Source of the DNA: Blepharisma japonicum
Taxonomy: Eukaryota > Ciliophora > Heterotrichea > Heterotrichida > Blepharismidae
Assembly: GCA_949751835.1 (NCBI GenBank)
Contig: CATKHK010000044.1
Span: 186,001-250,000, forward strand
Length of the DNA stretch: 64,000 nt
Direction: 5' to 3'
In this document: positions 1 through 13,500 of the stretch, piece after piece
How the letters are laid out: every line of letters begins with the position of its first letter
Numbering within the stretch: position 1 is the stretch's first letter
Notes under the pieces: model-generated
Seen by the model: the letters and a program-made list of their open reading frames with translations, nothing else
What the model was told of the DNA's origin: nothing
The model's database searches: none
Made by a program: the position numbers and the translations under genes

Positions 1-1
1 T

Positions 2-1549
2 CAAATTTCCATGAATCAGATACAAGGCACCCATCACTTTGCACTTAATATAGAAATCACAGATGAAGCAGACCCATTCTTCCTATATGCACTAGAACTT
101 GATGAGCAAGGATTCCATGTAATAAAACAAGAACAATTGCTTCATGTAGATTTCCTTACTTTCCCTCACAATATATTAGAACTTTTAAGGCTTTGCATGA
201 AACCTTATGAAGACAAATACAGCTGCTCAATTCAAAAAGCATCAAATCAAGAGGCAACACTAAGAATCAATGAAAATAACAATATGAGAGAACTCAACCA
301 TTTAGCTTTACGTTTTCGTAGCGCAAATGATGAAATCATCAAGGCTCATTTAGCAAAAAATTTAAAAGAATTCAAGGCTAGAAGCGAGGACTGGGAATCG
401 AAATTTCATAAATGTGAAGAAGCTCTTGAGCTTAGAAGTGCTGAGTTTAATGATATAAGAAGACAATATGAAAAACTGTTTGCAGATTGTGAAAGAAAAA
501 TAGAAGAGCAAAAGCTTCAAGGACAGGCTGATTGCCAAACCATAAGGCAGCAAATGCTTGATACCCAAAGAGCAGCACAAATGCACTATGAAGAAGAAAA
601 AAAATTTTCATCAGAAAGATATGAACAAAAAATCAATGAGCTTTCAAGTAAGCTAGAAATTTACCAAAATAAATCAAATGAGTTGACTGGAAATAAAAGC
701 TCACTAGAAGGAAGAGAAAGAGAGCTTATATCAAGAGTCCAATCACTTGAGCATGAGCTTGAACTTGCATTAAACGAGCTCAACCTTTTAAGAACCTCTA
801 ATAAAACCCTAGAAACGACCAAATTTGAGCACGAAAAATCCATTACAGAATTTAAACTGAGAATGCAACACTTAGAAAGGCAGCTCCAAGACAAAGAAGA
901 AATGAACCAAAAACTAAACTCTTTAATTGAAACTAATAATGTGGTAAGAACACAACAAGAAGACAACACATCTATGCTTAAAGCTACAATTATGAAGCTT
1001 GAAGACAAATTACATCAAAGTGCTGGAGAAATAAATAAAGGAAACTCAATAATTCAAAAACTCCAAAGCGAAATTAAATCAGGGAAACAAAAATTAAAAT
1101 TAAAAAATACAGTAGTTTTGCAGCAGGAAAGTATAATACAGCAAAAACAAGAGTTTTTGGATAATGCTGATAAAAATATTGCTGAGATGAAAAGAGAATT
1201 GGTTAGAAAAGATGATTTGACGAGAAATCTGGAAGAAAAAGAAGCAACTTTAAAAGCACAATTGGCTGATGCCCAGGCAAAACTGCAGACTAACCATGAT
1301 TTAATACAGTTTTTGAATTCAAAATTAAATGAAGCAGAAAAGGGGAAAATCGGGTATGTTTCGAGCTATAAACCAATTACTGCTCCTAGCCCTATTCAAA
1401 CATTTAAGCCCTCTGGCTATACTTTTGAAACTATTAAGCCAGCGCCCAGATCACCTTTATTGAATGCTACTAATACAATTTCAGGATCGACAACTCCTGA
1501 TACTGATAATTTTACTAAATTCTTGGAACCAATCAAAAATAATCCTTAA
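2..1549 (+). CDS. SAS6: SAS-6 centriole cartwheel protein, 5' partial
   Basis: SAS-6 homologue, the protein whose dimers build the nine-fold cartwheel that templates basal bodies. The start of the visible protein carries the conserved head-domain stretch ITDEADPFFLYALEL followed by LLHVDFLTFPHNILELL, which closely resembles SAS-6 of animals and Chlamydomonas. From about residue 100 to 450 it is a long, charged coiled coil, and the last ~60 residues are Pro/Ser/Thr-rich, as in the family. The first ATG in the window is at 11, but the frame stays open to the left edge. Known SAS-6 proteins have some 30-40 more residues before this point (the first head-domain strands), so the true start probably lies upstream of the window. 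It ends with TAA. Identification is secure; completeness at the 5' end is not. Confidence 0.93.
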   Translation, partial: QISMNQIQGTHHFALNIEITDEADPFFLYALELDEQGFHVIKQEQLLHVDFLTFPHNILELLRLCMKPYEDKYSCSIQKASNQEATLRINENNNMRELNHLALRFRSANDEIIKAHLAKNLKEFKARSEDWESKFHKCEEALELRSAEFNDIRRQYEKLFADCERKIEEQKLQGQADCQTIRQQMLDTQRAAQMHYEEEKKFSSERYEQKINELSSKLEIYQNKSNELTGNKSSLEGRERELISRVQSLEHELELALNELNLLRTSNKTLETTKFEHEKSITEFKLRMQHLERQLQDKEEMNQKLNSLIETNNVVRTQQEDNTSMLKATIMKLEDKLHQSAGEINKGNSIIQKLQSEIKSGKQKLKLKNTVVLQQESIIQQKQEFLDNADKNIAEMKRELVRKDDLTRNLEEKEATLKAQLADAQAKLQTNHDLIQFLNSKLNEAEKGKIGYVSSYKPITAPSPIQTFKPSGYTFETIKPAPRSPLLNATNTISGSTTPDTDNFTKFLEPIKNNP

Positions 1550-1592
1550 ATTAATCATTTACCAAACTTTTCACAGCAGATAAATTAATTAA

Positions 1593-2567
1593 TTATTTTC
1601 CGCTAATTTTCTTCGTTTTTTCATTACTTTTTTGACTCTTTTTGTCTTCGCTTTTTTGACTCTTTTTATCTTCACTTTTCTGACTCTTTTTGTCTTCGCT
1701 TTTTTGACTCTTTTTATCTTCGCTTTTTTGGCTCTTTTTGTCTCCGCTTTTCTGGCTTTTGCTTTCTTCACTGCTTATAGCGTCTTTATCAAATTCAATA
1801 TTATCAGAAAACTCTGACGACCTTAATCCCTTTTCTTCTTCTTTTTTTTCCTCTTCATTTTTTTGGGTTATTTTTCTCCCAAAGCTTTCTTTTTGCGGAT
1901 TTTGGGAGATGCTTTTATTTTCTTCTTTATTTTCAGGAATACTTTTATAGTCATTTTGCTCTACAAAGGGGTCAGAGTTCATCGAATTTTTATAGATAAG
2001 ATAATAAAGCAAACTTAAAATTCCAAAAAAGGCTGAAAAGAACATCAAAATAATTCCAGGCTGAACTTTTACATCATAATCAGAATTTAATCCTTTTGGA
2101 GGAGTTAATGTAAAAACCCCAGCAATAAGAACATATGCAATGACGCTTGCACAATAAACAGCTGTATAAATATAATGCTGTATGTTTATCTTTAGAGATC
2201 CCCATAAAGTGCATTTGCATGCCTTCCCACATAAATTCAACATTCCATAGACCATTATCAGATGTGCTATAGAAGAAACGATAATGAATATGATTCCAGC
2301 TGTCTGTCAGTCATCTTTATTATCACAAATTTCGCTAGGTGCTGCACTGCTAGAGCCACAAAAGTGGTCATCAAAACTATTAAATGAGGCAGTCACAAAT
2401 GCATCTAGGCCATTATAAGAGTATTCGAAAGTAATGTAAGTCAGCCCAATGTAATAATGATTCATGTATTGGAAAATATCAACAAAGTATAAAGTTATAG
2501 CGCAGGCGATGTAAAGGCAATCTAAAACAAGTTTAATTGTAATTCTTTTCCTATTTGGAACCAGCAT
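1593..2567 (-). CDS. Four-pass membrane protein with lysine/serine repeat tail
   Basis: 324-residue membrane protein, not recognised as a named family. One in-frame TGA (2307-2309), read as Trp, joins the N-terminal and C-terminal parts. Hydrophobic segments sit near residues 10-30, 88-110, 128-152 and 168-190, with a loop containing YNGLDAFVTASF and Cys residues between the first two. The layout and this loop match the protein at 17683-18354, so the two are paralogues. The C-terminal ~120 residues are hydrophilic and end in about six copies of the octapeptide KKSQKSED, encoded by a 24-bp tandem repeat. A cytosolic, charge-dense tail is likely. It resembles tetraspanin-like or MARVEL-like topology only in having four helices; no function is claimed. 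Confidence 0.8.
1627..1770 (-). repeat. 24-bp coding tandem repeat, six units
   Basis: Six consecutive 24-bp units starting at 1627, 1651, 1675, 1699, 1723 and 1747 on the plus strand encode, on the minus strand, the KKSQKSED octapeptide repeat in the tail of the four-pass membrane protein. The inner units differ at one to three positions; the last is more diverged. Confidence 0.9.
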
Positions 2568-2707
2568 TTTTTATAAATTTGCTAATAGAGAGAGCAAACT
2601 ACTTATTATAATAACTTTGATTTATTTAAATTAAAATATAATTGCGCTATCTTAGTTATGAAATTTTAAGAATACTTTTTTTATTAATTTAAATTGAAAT
2701 TCTAACG

Positions 2708-4414
2708 ATGAAGTACAAATTTGAAATAAGCATCTTAGAAGTCCAAGGCCTTGCTCAAGGACCTTACGAATACAAGATAGCTCTAGATTCTATGGAGCAG
2801 CGGCTGTATGATACAGATACCTTCGAAATTTATGGTCAAGGAAACTTTTCTCTAGGAATTTATAGATCAAACGGAGAAGTTTTTGGCTTCAAACTTCCTA
2901 TGAAACTTCTTCATGGGTACAAAAGCCACTGATTTCCCCTCGGATGCCCTCTCAAAGAGCTTGATTCAGTTGAAGCAGAAGAAGAAATTTCAAACCCTCG
3001 AGTGCTTCTTTCAATAACAGAAATTTCAGTTCTATCCCCAGTCATCGAGCGTCGAGAAATCAGCGAATATTCTTTACCTTCCACACCAGAAATTATACGT
3101 ACACCTCAAAACCAAAGCCAATTTGACACCAAAGACCAAGTCTCTGCTCCTGTAAAAGGCGCTTTAATGGATTCAATTCAGCTTGAACTAGAACAAAAAG
3201 AGCTTTTTTGCAACCATGTCAAAGATTTATTATACGCCAGCAAACAAGAAGTAAATAAGCTACGAGAAGTCTGCGAAGGATTACGAGAACAGCTGAAAAA
3301 ATGCATCAATGATTTTGAGGAGAAAGAAAAAATCTACATCAATGAGCTGAAGGAGGCAAAAGTTAAAACAATTTGCACTGAGGAAAAATGCTTGGCTTTA
3401 GAAGTAGAAATCACAAAGATTAGGAATCAAAATTCTATGCTTAAAAACCAAATTTCTATGGGACAGATATTTAGTACAAATATAGAACCAAAAGTAGATC
3501 TAGCTTGTATGCTGAGAGAATCAGAACAGAAGAGAAAAGAAATACAAGAAGAGCTGAAAAATGCGCATTTAAGGATAGAAGCGAATAAAGCAAATGATAA
3601 TGTAAATAATCAGCTGCATTTAGAAAACCAAGCTTTGATGAACAAGCTAAATTCTTTGGCGGAAAAATTGAAAAATGACGAATTGAAAAACTCAATGCAA
3701 AAATCTGATTCTCAACGAAAAATTGAAGAACTTACAGCCAAAGTCCAGCTGCTGGAAAATGAAAATAAAGCTATTGCACAGAGCTCACAAGATGTTTCAG
3801 AGGAAAATTATCAACTAAAAGAAGCTCTTGAGCAGCTAAGAGTTACATTAGTAAGACAAGAAGAAGAAAATAATGATCTAACTTATCAGGTGCAAACATT
3901 GTCTGAAAAATCAGCAAAAAATTTAAAGCTTGATCATATCGATTATGAGCTAAAAGGATACTTGCAAAGACTAGGGATCAAAAACCCATTTAACAAAATT
4001 TCAGAAGGAGTTTATAATTTTGGAAATAAAAGAGTCAGCATTAGCTTAAGAAATGGCGCGCCAGTTATCAGAGTTGGAGGAGGGTATATGTTTATTGAAG
4101 AATTCCTCAAAGTTTATTCTTTGCAAGGCAAAAAGAAAGCAGACGAAGAAGAAAACACCCCAAAAAGATCAAGAAGTTCAGAGCCAAAGCTAGGGAAAAG
4201 CAAAACTGTGATGGTGTTTTCTAAAGAAGATATTGAAAATTTTGTAAACACCGCTAATGTTTCAGACTTGATGAACCATTCAGGAACTCTAGAGTCAATT
4301 TCAAAGGAAAATAAAATAGCTTCAGCTTTTAAAGCGAAAATTCTTGAGCAGATTCCGAAGCAGCATACTCGGGATTTTACGCCGCTTTCAAATAGAAGGA
4401 CGCCTAGAGTTTAA
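2708..4414 (+). CDS. C2-like / coiled-coil / GAS2-like (GAR) protein
   Basis: 568-residue protein; a TGA at 2930-2932 is read as Trp and joins the halves. Residues 1-105 form a beta-rich, C2-like N-terminal module (FEISILEVQGLAQGPYEYKI..., with PLGCPLKEL near its end). Residues ~155-415 are coiled coil. Residues ~413-480 contain YNFGNKRVSISLRNG then VIRVGGGYMFIEEFL, which resembles the GAS2-related (GAR) microtubule-binding domain with its V-R-V-G-G-G-W core. The tail is basic and Ser/Thr-rich. Inference: a microtubule- or basal-body-associated scaffold, in keeping with neighbours SAS-6 and dynein. The GAR call rests on a short motif, and the C2 call on general pattern. Confidence 0.75.
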
Positions 4415-4572
4415 TAAGTTGTATTTAAAATTATTTATATAAGCAAATAATGTGAATCTTATATAAAATGGATTAATAAATACATTAATTTACCTTCTAC
4501 TCTACTATTAGCTATAATATTACATTTCTTCACTTCAAATTTCTTCATTCAAAGTTCAATCTCCATAATAAT

Positions 4573-7500
4573 ATGGACCCAAGAAAGCAGTTAGCGCAGA
4601 GGCTTTATTTTACCCCTGGCTCAAAACAGTCCCCTCTGAATAAATCATTTCAAAGAAGGTCTGAGTCAACAGATCGCAAACGAGTGTCTTCAATTCCATT
4701 AACTCCAAAGATGGTCACGTCCTTCCGTACAAGTAAACCTATTAAGCTTGATCCAATTTCTCCTCACATTCGCAATAAAGTAACTGGCCACTTAAATTTA
4801 GATACAACTTTTCGATTAGAAGAAAAACTTACTCCTCTTCAAGCTTCTACTGAGCTGCCAAAATTCTCTTCAAAGGTGCTACCTAAGCTTAAAGAAAAGC
4901 GCAGCGTATATGTGCATGGAGATTCTGAATTTCCTAAAAGCCAAGGGCCGATATCTTCTGGGAAAAGTACATCTCCTTTTGAAATCCTGCATATGATTAA
5001 ATATGATCCTGACCTAGCTGACGATTTTTGGTACCTCAACCGAAAAGAAGACCCTTATGACTTTGAATTTGTGACTTATCAAAAAAGAGACCCAAACCAG
5101 TATCTAACCATTTCTTCAAGAGGTGTCACCTATTTTATGAATGGGACAACAGAGTTTTTGACATTAGAAGAGTGGGACAGGGAATATAAATTGTATCAAC
5201 ACCTCAAAAAAATCAACTTTTTCAAACAATATAAAAAATGGAAAAACTTTTCCTTATGGAAGAACTTAAGACGCAGAAGTATGATAAAAGACAGGGCAGA
5301 ATTCCTTAAAACGCAACTGTTTATACTAGATGATATATTAAGGGAGCCTCTGCTGCAACTAAGAACTCAGACTTATAGAATCATGAAAGCTGATATTATA
5401 GATTTGTCTACAGAAGATGTGAGAGCTATTAAACAGTTTAACACTGACCAGAACTCAAAAAGAGAAAAAGTTGCTGAGCTTTTAGAAGAAATTGAAGGAA
5501 ATATAAAAACTGTGATTTCCAGAGCTACAACAGACTCAATGGAACAATTTCAGAAAGAAAATAGGACTACTATTCAAAACCAAGATGTAGACCAAGAGGA
5601 AAACCCAGAATCTTTTTTAATTGGAGATAACACCAATAAACAAATGCCATATACTCAAGAAGCTATTATAAGGACTCATTTTATGCGCCTTACGAAGTAT
5701 ATAAGGCTATGTGACTATCAAATTATTGACTCAAAGGTATCATTATGCTACCAATCGACTCAAAAGATTTTAAATACCTTTTTGCAGCATGAAGAAGCTC
5801 GTCTAGTAAAAGCTAGAGGAAGCCGAAAAGTTCCGATGCCACTTTTAAGCATTTTCGGAAACTTTGAAGGAATGGACATGGTGTTTGACCCGACAGCTGA
5901 AGAAATAAAACAATCTATGGAAGATGCTTTAATGAAAGGCATTACTGTTGTTTGTAACAATGAGCTGCTTATCAGTGCTTCCGATTTCGAGAAATTTACC
6001 TCAATGCTTGAAGATTTTGAAGACCGCCAATTTGAAGAAGAGCTTGATTTATTACAGATGGTCATTAATGATGAGCAGATTAGATATTTAGATTCCAAAA
6101 TAAAAGAATCTATACAAAGAGCCTTTGATTTAGTTATTGAGTATTCTCAAATTTTCGAGCCTCAATTAAAGACTTATAATGACAATGAAAATATGGATAT
6201 TCACTTTTTCAGAGCTGCTGAACTGGAAGAGTTCAAAAAAGCTATTGATAAATACAAAGCACAAATCCAGGAATTCACAAATATGAAAGAAACAGAAACT
6301 GTAGGAATTTATCAGCTGAACTCAAAAAACCTGAAAGAAAAATTAAAGCCTTCTCCTAAGAGGTGCTTAAATAAGCTAGAAATTTTAATGCCAGAGCTAT
6401 CATTAGAAAGGGCTACAAAGCTGCTTTCAGAACTCAACGAAGCTAACAGAAAGCTTGTAAACGTCCCTAAAATTGTAGAAGAGTACATAGATTATAGCAA
6501 ATTCCTGCGAAGAACCAATGAAAAAATGGGAGAATTTTCCCAAAGATTCAGCGATATCAAAGATCTTAACCAGCTTATGGATATGTACCAAATAAGGCTT
6601 GAAGACAACACAAAAACAAAATATTCTGACTGTCTTCAAGCTTTAAGCCTACTCAGACAGCGAGTCCAAACAGCTTCTGAAAGAGACGAAGGCGACCGCA
6701 TTAAGTTCTCAAAAGACCTCAGAGATGGAATCGTAAGTATAGAAAGAAGAGTAAAAGAAATCAATGAAAAGCTCAAAGATGACAGAATTGCTAATAAAGA
6801 GTCACAATCCAGCATGATGGTGGTATTCCTCAAAGAAATTGGCTCAATTGTAGAAGAAGTGTATGGAGAAAGTAAAGCATATGCTTCATATCAGGATGAA
6901 TTGGAAATAGAAAGGACCAATTTTGACTATGTAGCTGATATGAGAAGAGATTTTAAGCTGAAAAATGATATGTGGACTGCTCTTTATGAATGGGGCACCA
7001 AAATAGTCACATGGAACTCAACACCATTTAAGCTGATTGATGTAGAGCAGATTGGAAAAGATGTAGAAAATTATTATAGAATTGCTATAAGGAGCAGAGC
7101 GCTAGAAGACCAGGGAAACTTTGTGCCTGATCTGTTAAAGCTGAGAGTTGAAGACTTGAAGAACACAATGCCTGTTGTTGTAGATTTAAGAAGTCCAGCT
7201 TTACAGTCTAGACATTGGGACCAAATAAAAGAAACCTTACAAAAAGATATAGATATTTCAGACACATCTTTTACTTTACAATCACTTATGGATATGAAAG
7301 TTAATGATAAAAAAGATGAAATTGCTGATATTGCTCTCAAAGCAAAGAAGGAACAGGAGCTAGAAAGACAGCTGAACGAAGTAGTGAAAACATGGGAATC
7401 AGTAGAATTCCAACTGAAATACAACAAAGAAAAAGACGTTTTTACTTTGACACAGCTTGAAGATATCATTACCATGCTTGATGATACTCAAGTTGCCATT

Positions 7501-10500
7501 TCCAGCATTATTACAAACAGATATGTCGCACCTCTTTATGATAAAGTTGAGCCTTGGCAAAAAAAGTTCGCTTTATTTTCTAGCACACTTGACGAGTGGA
7601 TGAATGTCCAAAAACAATGGCTCTATTTAGAAAATATTTTCCACTCCCCTGACATTCAAAAGCAGCTTCCAGTGGAGCAGAAGAAATTCGTAAATATTGA
7701 CATAAACTTTAGAAAACTCATGAAAAACGTCAGCGAAAGGACTTTAGCATTACCTATAGCTACACAGCCTAATCTTTTTAAAGAGCTTAAAGATTATAAC
7801 ACAAAACTAGAACAAATTCAAAAGGCATTAGAAGACTATTTAGATAAAAAACGTAAACAGTTCCCAAGATTTTTCTTCTTATCTAATGATGAATTATTAG
7901 AAATTTTGGCTCAAGCAAAAGTACCGTCTGCAGTCCAGCCACATTTAAGGAAAATTTTTGAAAGCATTTATCAGCTTGATTTTGGCAGTGAGCACAGAGG
8001 AGAAGATATTTATGCTATGATTTCGGCAGAAGGCGAAAGAATTCCGCTTTCAAGAAACTTAAAAGCTAGAGGAAGCGTAGAAGAATGGCTAGGAGTTGTA
8101 GAAGGAGATATGAAAAAGAGCTTGAGAAGAGAAATTAAAGAAGGATATGGGTCTTATGATGACCAAAATAGACCAGAATGGGTTATAGGGCATTTTGCTC
8201 AAATAGTATCCTGTGTAGGCAATATCATGTGGACTTATTCAACAGAAGAAGCTTTAACCAGCAAAGATGGAGCCTCTGAAGCACTTGTAGACTGGTATGA
8301 AACTAATGTGTCTCAGCTTGATGAATTGACAGTGCTCGTAAGGACTGATTTAAATAACATCCAAAGAAGGTCAGTTGTAGCCTTAGTGACTCAAGATGTG
8401 CATAATCGTGATATCATAGAAAATTTAAAGGAAAATGAAGTGTTCAGTATGAATGATTTCAGATGGCAGCAACAATTAAGGTATTATTTTGCGTCTGAAC
8501 AAGAAGATTGCACTATAAAACAGGTCAATTCAGTGTTATATTATGGCTATGAATATATGGGAGCTACTACTAGACTAGTCATTACACCATTGACTGATAG
8601 ATGTTGGATGACTATTACAGGCGCACTTCATATAAAGCTAGGAGCATCTCCAGCAGGACCAGCAGGGACAGGGAAAACTGAAAGTGTTAAAGATCTTGCA
8701 AAAGCAGTAGGACAATATTGCATTGTTTTTAACTGTTCTGAACAAATCACATTTATGATGATGGAAAAGCTGTTTTTAGGTCTTTGTAATACTGGGTCAT
8801 GGTCTTGTCTTGATGAGTTCAACAGAATTGATATAGAAGTTTTATCAGTTATTGGACAGCAGCTGAGAACAATTAGTACAGCTCGGTGGGAAAAGAAGAC
8901 AGAATTCTATTTGGACGATAAACATTCATATCTTGTTGATACTATGGGAGTCTTCATTACTATGAACCCTGGCTATGCAGGAAGAACTGAGCTTCCTGAC
9001 AACTTAAAAGTCCTTTTTAGGCCTATGTCTATGATGGTTCCTGACTACACTTTAATTGCAGAAATCATGCTTTTTGCAGAAGGGTTTAGTGAAGCTAAAA
9101 GATTGTCAGGAAAAATGACCAAACTTTACAAGCTGTCGTCAGAACAGCTTTCACAGCAGGACCATTATGATTTTGGTATGAGGGCTGTAAAAAGCGTGCT
9201 GAATATGGCTGGTGCTTTAAAGAGAAAAGACCCAGATCTTCCAGAAGAAGTTGTCCTTATTCGAGCTATGAGAGATTCCAACGTCCCAAAGTTTTTAAAA
9301 GAAGACTTAATTTTATTCTTTGCTATTGTCCAAGATCTATTCCCAGGTGTAGAAGTCCCATTTGTAGACTATGGCGAGCTCCAAGAGAGTATCATTGAAA
9401 TCATTAAAAAAGAAAAGCTTCAGCCTGAGCCAAAATTCATTGAAAAAGTAATTCAGCTCTACGAAACCTTTTCAGTTAGATTCGGAGTTATGATTGTAGG
9501 CCCAGCCACTGCAGGAAAATCTACATGCTACAGAGTGCTCGCTAAAGCAATGACCCACCTAAGAGTCAACAAAAATTCTAAAAATCAAAATTTCCAAGAA
9601 GTTGAATACAAAGTCCTTAACCCCAAAGCTATCAATATGGGCGAGCTCTATGGAGAGTACAATGAAGTAACCCAAGACTGGAAAGACGGTCTTGCCAGCT
9701 CTATGATGCGAAATTACAGCGAAAGAGAAGACAATAACAGAAGATGGGTCGTATTTGATGGACCTGTAGATTCCCTTTGGATCGAAAATATGAACACTGT
9801 GCTTGACGACAACATGATGCTTTGTTTAGCAAATGGACAAAGAATTAAGCTGAAAAATGAAATGAGGATGCTATTTGAGGTGCAAGATTTAGCTGTAGCT
9901 TCTCCTGCCACTGTTTCAAGATGTGGAATGGTTTATATGAATCTTGAAGCTGTAGGGTGGAAACCATATGTGATTACTTGGGTTGATGTAAATCTTCCTG
10001 AGTGGTCTGAAGAAAACCGCACATTTTTGAAATACTTGTTCGAGAAATATGTAGAAAAAGGGATCGCTGTTATCAGAAAAGGACTTTTTGAGCCTATTCC
10101 GAGTATGGATATGAGCTTGGTGATGAGCACTTGTTCACTTATAAAAGCTTTAACGCTAGAAGAAGACTGCCCAAGGCTAAAAGATGAGCCAGATCAGTTT
10201 AAAAAATATTTAGAAAAGCTGTTTATGTTCTGCTTTATGTGGGGATTAGGGGGAGCCCTTGATAATAACAGCCAGCTTAAGTTCGAGTCAAGTATGAGCA
10301 GTGAGTTTTCTTTTGACCTCCCCAGAGGGTCATTATTCGACTCTTTCGTAAGCCCTGACAAAATTGGTGGCGATTACAAGCAATGGGAAAAAATCAAGCC
10401 AGATTTCTTATATGATCCTGCAATTTCCTTTTTCGAGCTTGTCGTCCCTACTAAAGATACTGTAAGATTTGCATATATTTTAAGAACCCAAATAAAAGTC

Positions 10501-13500
10501 CACAAACCTGTTTTCATTACAGGCTCTACTGGTGTTGGAAAAACTGTTATAATTACAGACACTTTATATTATATGAAGGAAAATGAAAATGTATTCCCTG
10601 TTTTCTTGACTTTTTCAGCACAGACTTCTTCTATTCAGACCCAAAATACAATTATGAGCAAGCTAGATTCGAAAAGAAAAGATATGGTCGGTGGACCAGG
10701 AGGAAAAAGAGTAGCGCTAATGATTGATGACGTGAATATGCCAGCTGTTGAAAAATATGGAGCGCAACCTCCTATTGAACTTATGAGGCAGTATTGTGAT
10801 AGTGGGTATATTTATGATAGAGCTAAACATTTCCCTGTCTATATAGCAGACACTACATTAATTTGTTGTGCAGCACCACCTGAAGGTGGAAGAAATCCGC
10901 TAACTCAAAGATTTACAAGGCACTTCCACATGCTGTGCATTCCTCCGACGTCAGAAGATTCTATGAATTTGATATTCAAAACTATTTTAGAAGGGTTTTT
11001 CAAGCCATTTAAAACAGATGTGCAGTCTTTATCAGGGATGATTGTACAAGCCACAATAAATGTTTATAATATTATATGCAAAGAATTATTGCCAACTCCT
11101 GCTAAAAGCCATTATACTTTTAACCTCCGAGACATTTCTAAAGTTTTCCAAGGCATTCTTATGAGTGATTTCAGAATTTTCCAAAATCCAGATTTAATGA
11201 TCCGGCTTTGGATTCATGAAACCTCAAGAGTATTCCATGACAGACTTATTAATAAACAAGACAAGAATTGGTTCCAAGAACAAGTAGTAAAGCAATCAGC
11301 CCACATTTTTAGAAAAGACTGGACTTATGAAGACCTATATGGAGGCTCCCCAATTTTGTTTGGAGATTTTATAAGAGGAGATTTAGAGGCTGAAGAAAGA
11401 TACTATGAAGAAATCCCTGACATAAAAAAACTTACTGATGTCACATATAGACTTTTAGAAGATTACAATTATTCAGGAAACAAACGACAGATGAGCTTAG
11501 TTTTCTTCCAAGATGCACTTGAACACTTGTGTAGAATCTGCAGGATCCTGAGACAGCCTCGAGGAAACGCAATGCTAGTTGGTGTAGGTGGCTGTGGAAA
11601 ACAGTCTTTGACTCGTCTAGCTGCTTATATATCAAACTGCCAATGTTTCCAAATACAAGTCACAAAGGTATATGGGCTTAATGAGTTTAGAGAAGACATA
11701 AAAGTCTTATTTAAACAAGCAGGAGGCCCGGATGAAGTCCCTACAGTTTTCCTTCTCTCAGACACTCAAATAGTAAAAGAGAGCTTTTTAGAAGACGTCA
11801 ATAATATCTTAAACTCAGGAGAAGTCCCTAATTTGTTTACAAAAGAAGAGCTTGAAGAAGTAGAACAAGACCTTCGGCCTATTGCAGCCCAGCGTAAAGT
11901 ATATGATAACATGTACAATTTCTTTATCCAGAGGGTCAGAGAAAATCTACATGTAGTGCTTTGTATGAGTCCTGTTGGAGAAGCTTTAAGGGTAAGAATG
12001 CGTATGTTTCCTTCATTAGTGAACTGCTGCACAATTGACTGGGTTAACCCTTGGCCAGAGGACGCACTTTTAAGTGTGTCAAGAAGCAAGATGAAAGATT
12101 TGCAATTTGAAGATGTCTCTAAAGATGAAGCCATACGATTGAGAGAGCAGCTGTCTAAAATGAGTGTATTTATACATATTTCAGTTCAAGACAAAGCTGC
12201 AGAATTTTTAAAGGCTCTTTCTAGAAAGGTATATATAACTCCAAAAAGCTATTTAGACATGATAAATCTTTACTTCAAAATTATTGAAGAAAAATCAAAT
12301 GAGATCTCAAAATTGAAAAATAAATACAAAAAAGGGGTAGAAACCATCCAAAAAACTAATCAAGAAGTGTATAAGATGCAAGAAGAGCTGACTAAACTTA
12401 AACCGGTTTTGGAACAGAAAAAAGTTGAAGCTGATGAGCTATCAAAAATTGTGGAAGCGGACACTATTGCCGCTAATAAGGTGAAAGAAGAAGTAGAAGA
12501 GGAAGAAAGAGCAGTCAGCGCACAAACAGCAGAAGTCCAGACTTTGCAACAAGATGCACAAGCTGATTTGGATGAAGCGTTGCCTGTTCTTGAGTCTGCT
12601 GTAAGAGCTTTAGATCAAATTAATCCAAGAGATATCGCAGAAATCAGGACTTTTTCACAGCCAGCTGCCCTAATTAAATATACACTCGAAGCAGTTTCAA
12701 TTTTATTGCAAGAGAAAACTGATTGGGATACAATAAAAAGAACGCTGAACAATGATTTTATCAATAGACTAAAAAATTTCGCAAGAGATAATATCCCTAA
12801 ACAAGTTCTTGTAAAACTCAAAAAGAAGATCACAGAAAACCCTGATTTCAATCCAGACAAAGTTGGAAGCGTCAATCTTGCCTCAAGATCTCTTTGTTTA
12901 TGGGCGCTTGCCATGGACAAATATGCCAAAGTATCAGAAGAAGTTGCACCAAAACGAGAAAGGCTTGAACAGATGAACAAAATTCTTCACGCTGCAGTCA
13001 GTAAGCTTAAAGCTACCCAAGCCAAACTGCAAAAAGAGCTTGACAAGGTTGCAAACTTAGAAGCAAAACGACAAAGAGTCCTTGACGAAAGAGATCGTCT
13101 AGCATATGAAGCAAAAAAAACTGCTATCAGACTTGACCGCGCAAGTGTCCTCACCAGCTCTCTTCAAGAAGAAAACGAAAGGTGGCAAAAACAAGTCGAA
13201 AAATTAATAGAGCTCATGAAAAACGTTGCAGGAGACACCTTCTTGTCAGCAGCCTGCATCAGCTATTATGGCCCTTTTACAGGAATTTACAGAAATGAGC
13301 TCGTCAGCTCCTGGCTTCAAAAATGTGAAGAATTCAAAATTTCAGTCACCCCCAATTATGATTTACAAGAAATTATGGGCGATCCTATGACAATTCGTGA
13401 TTGGAATATTAAGACTCTTCCAGCTGACACTGTTTCTATTAATAATGGCATTTTGGTCACAAGATGTGAAAGATGGCCACTTATGATTGACCCTCAAGAA

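Noticed and set aside
1632-1817. Plus-strand Phe/Leu-rich ORF over the 24-bp repeat
   Set aside because: It is the complement of the lysine/serine repeat of the minus-strand membrane protein, which has a full-length, paralogue-supported frame.
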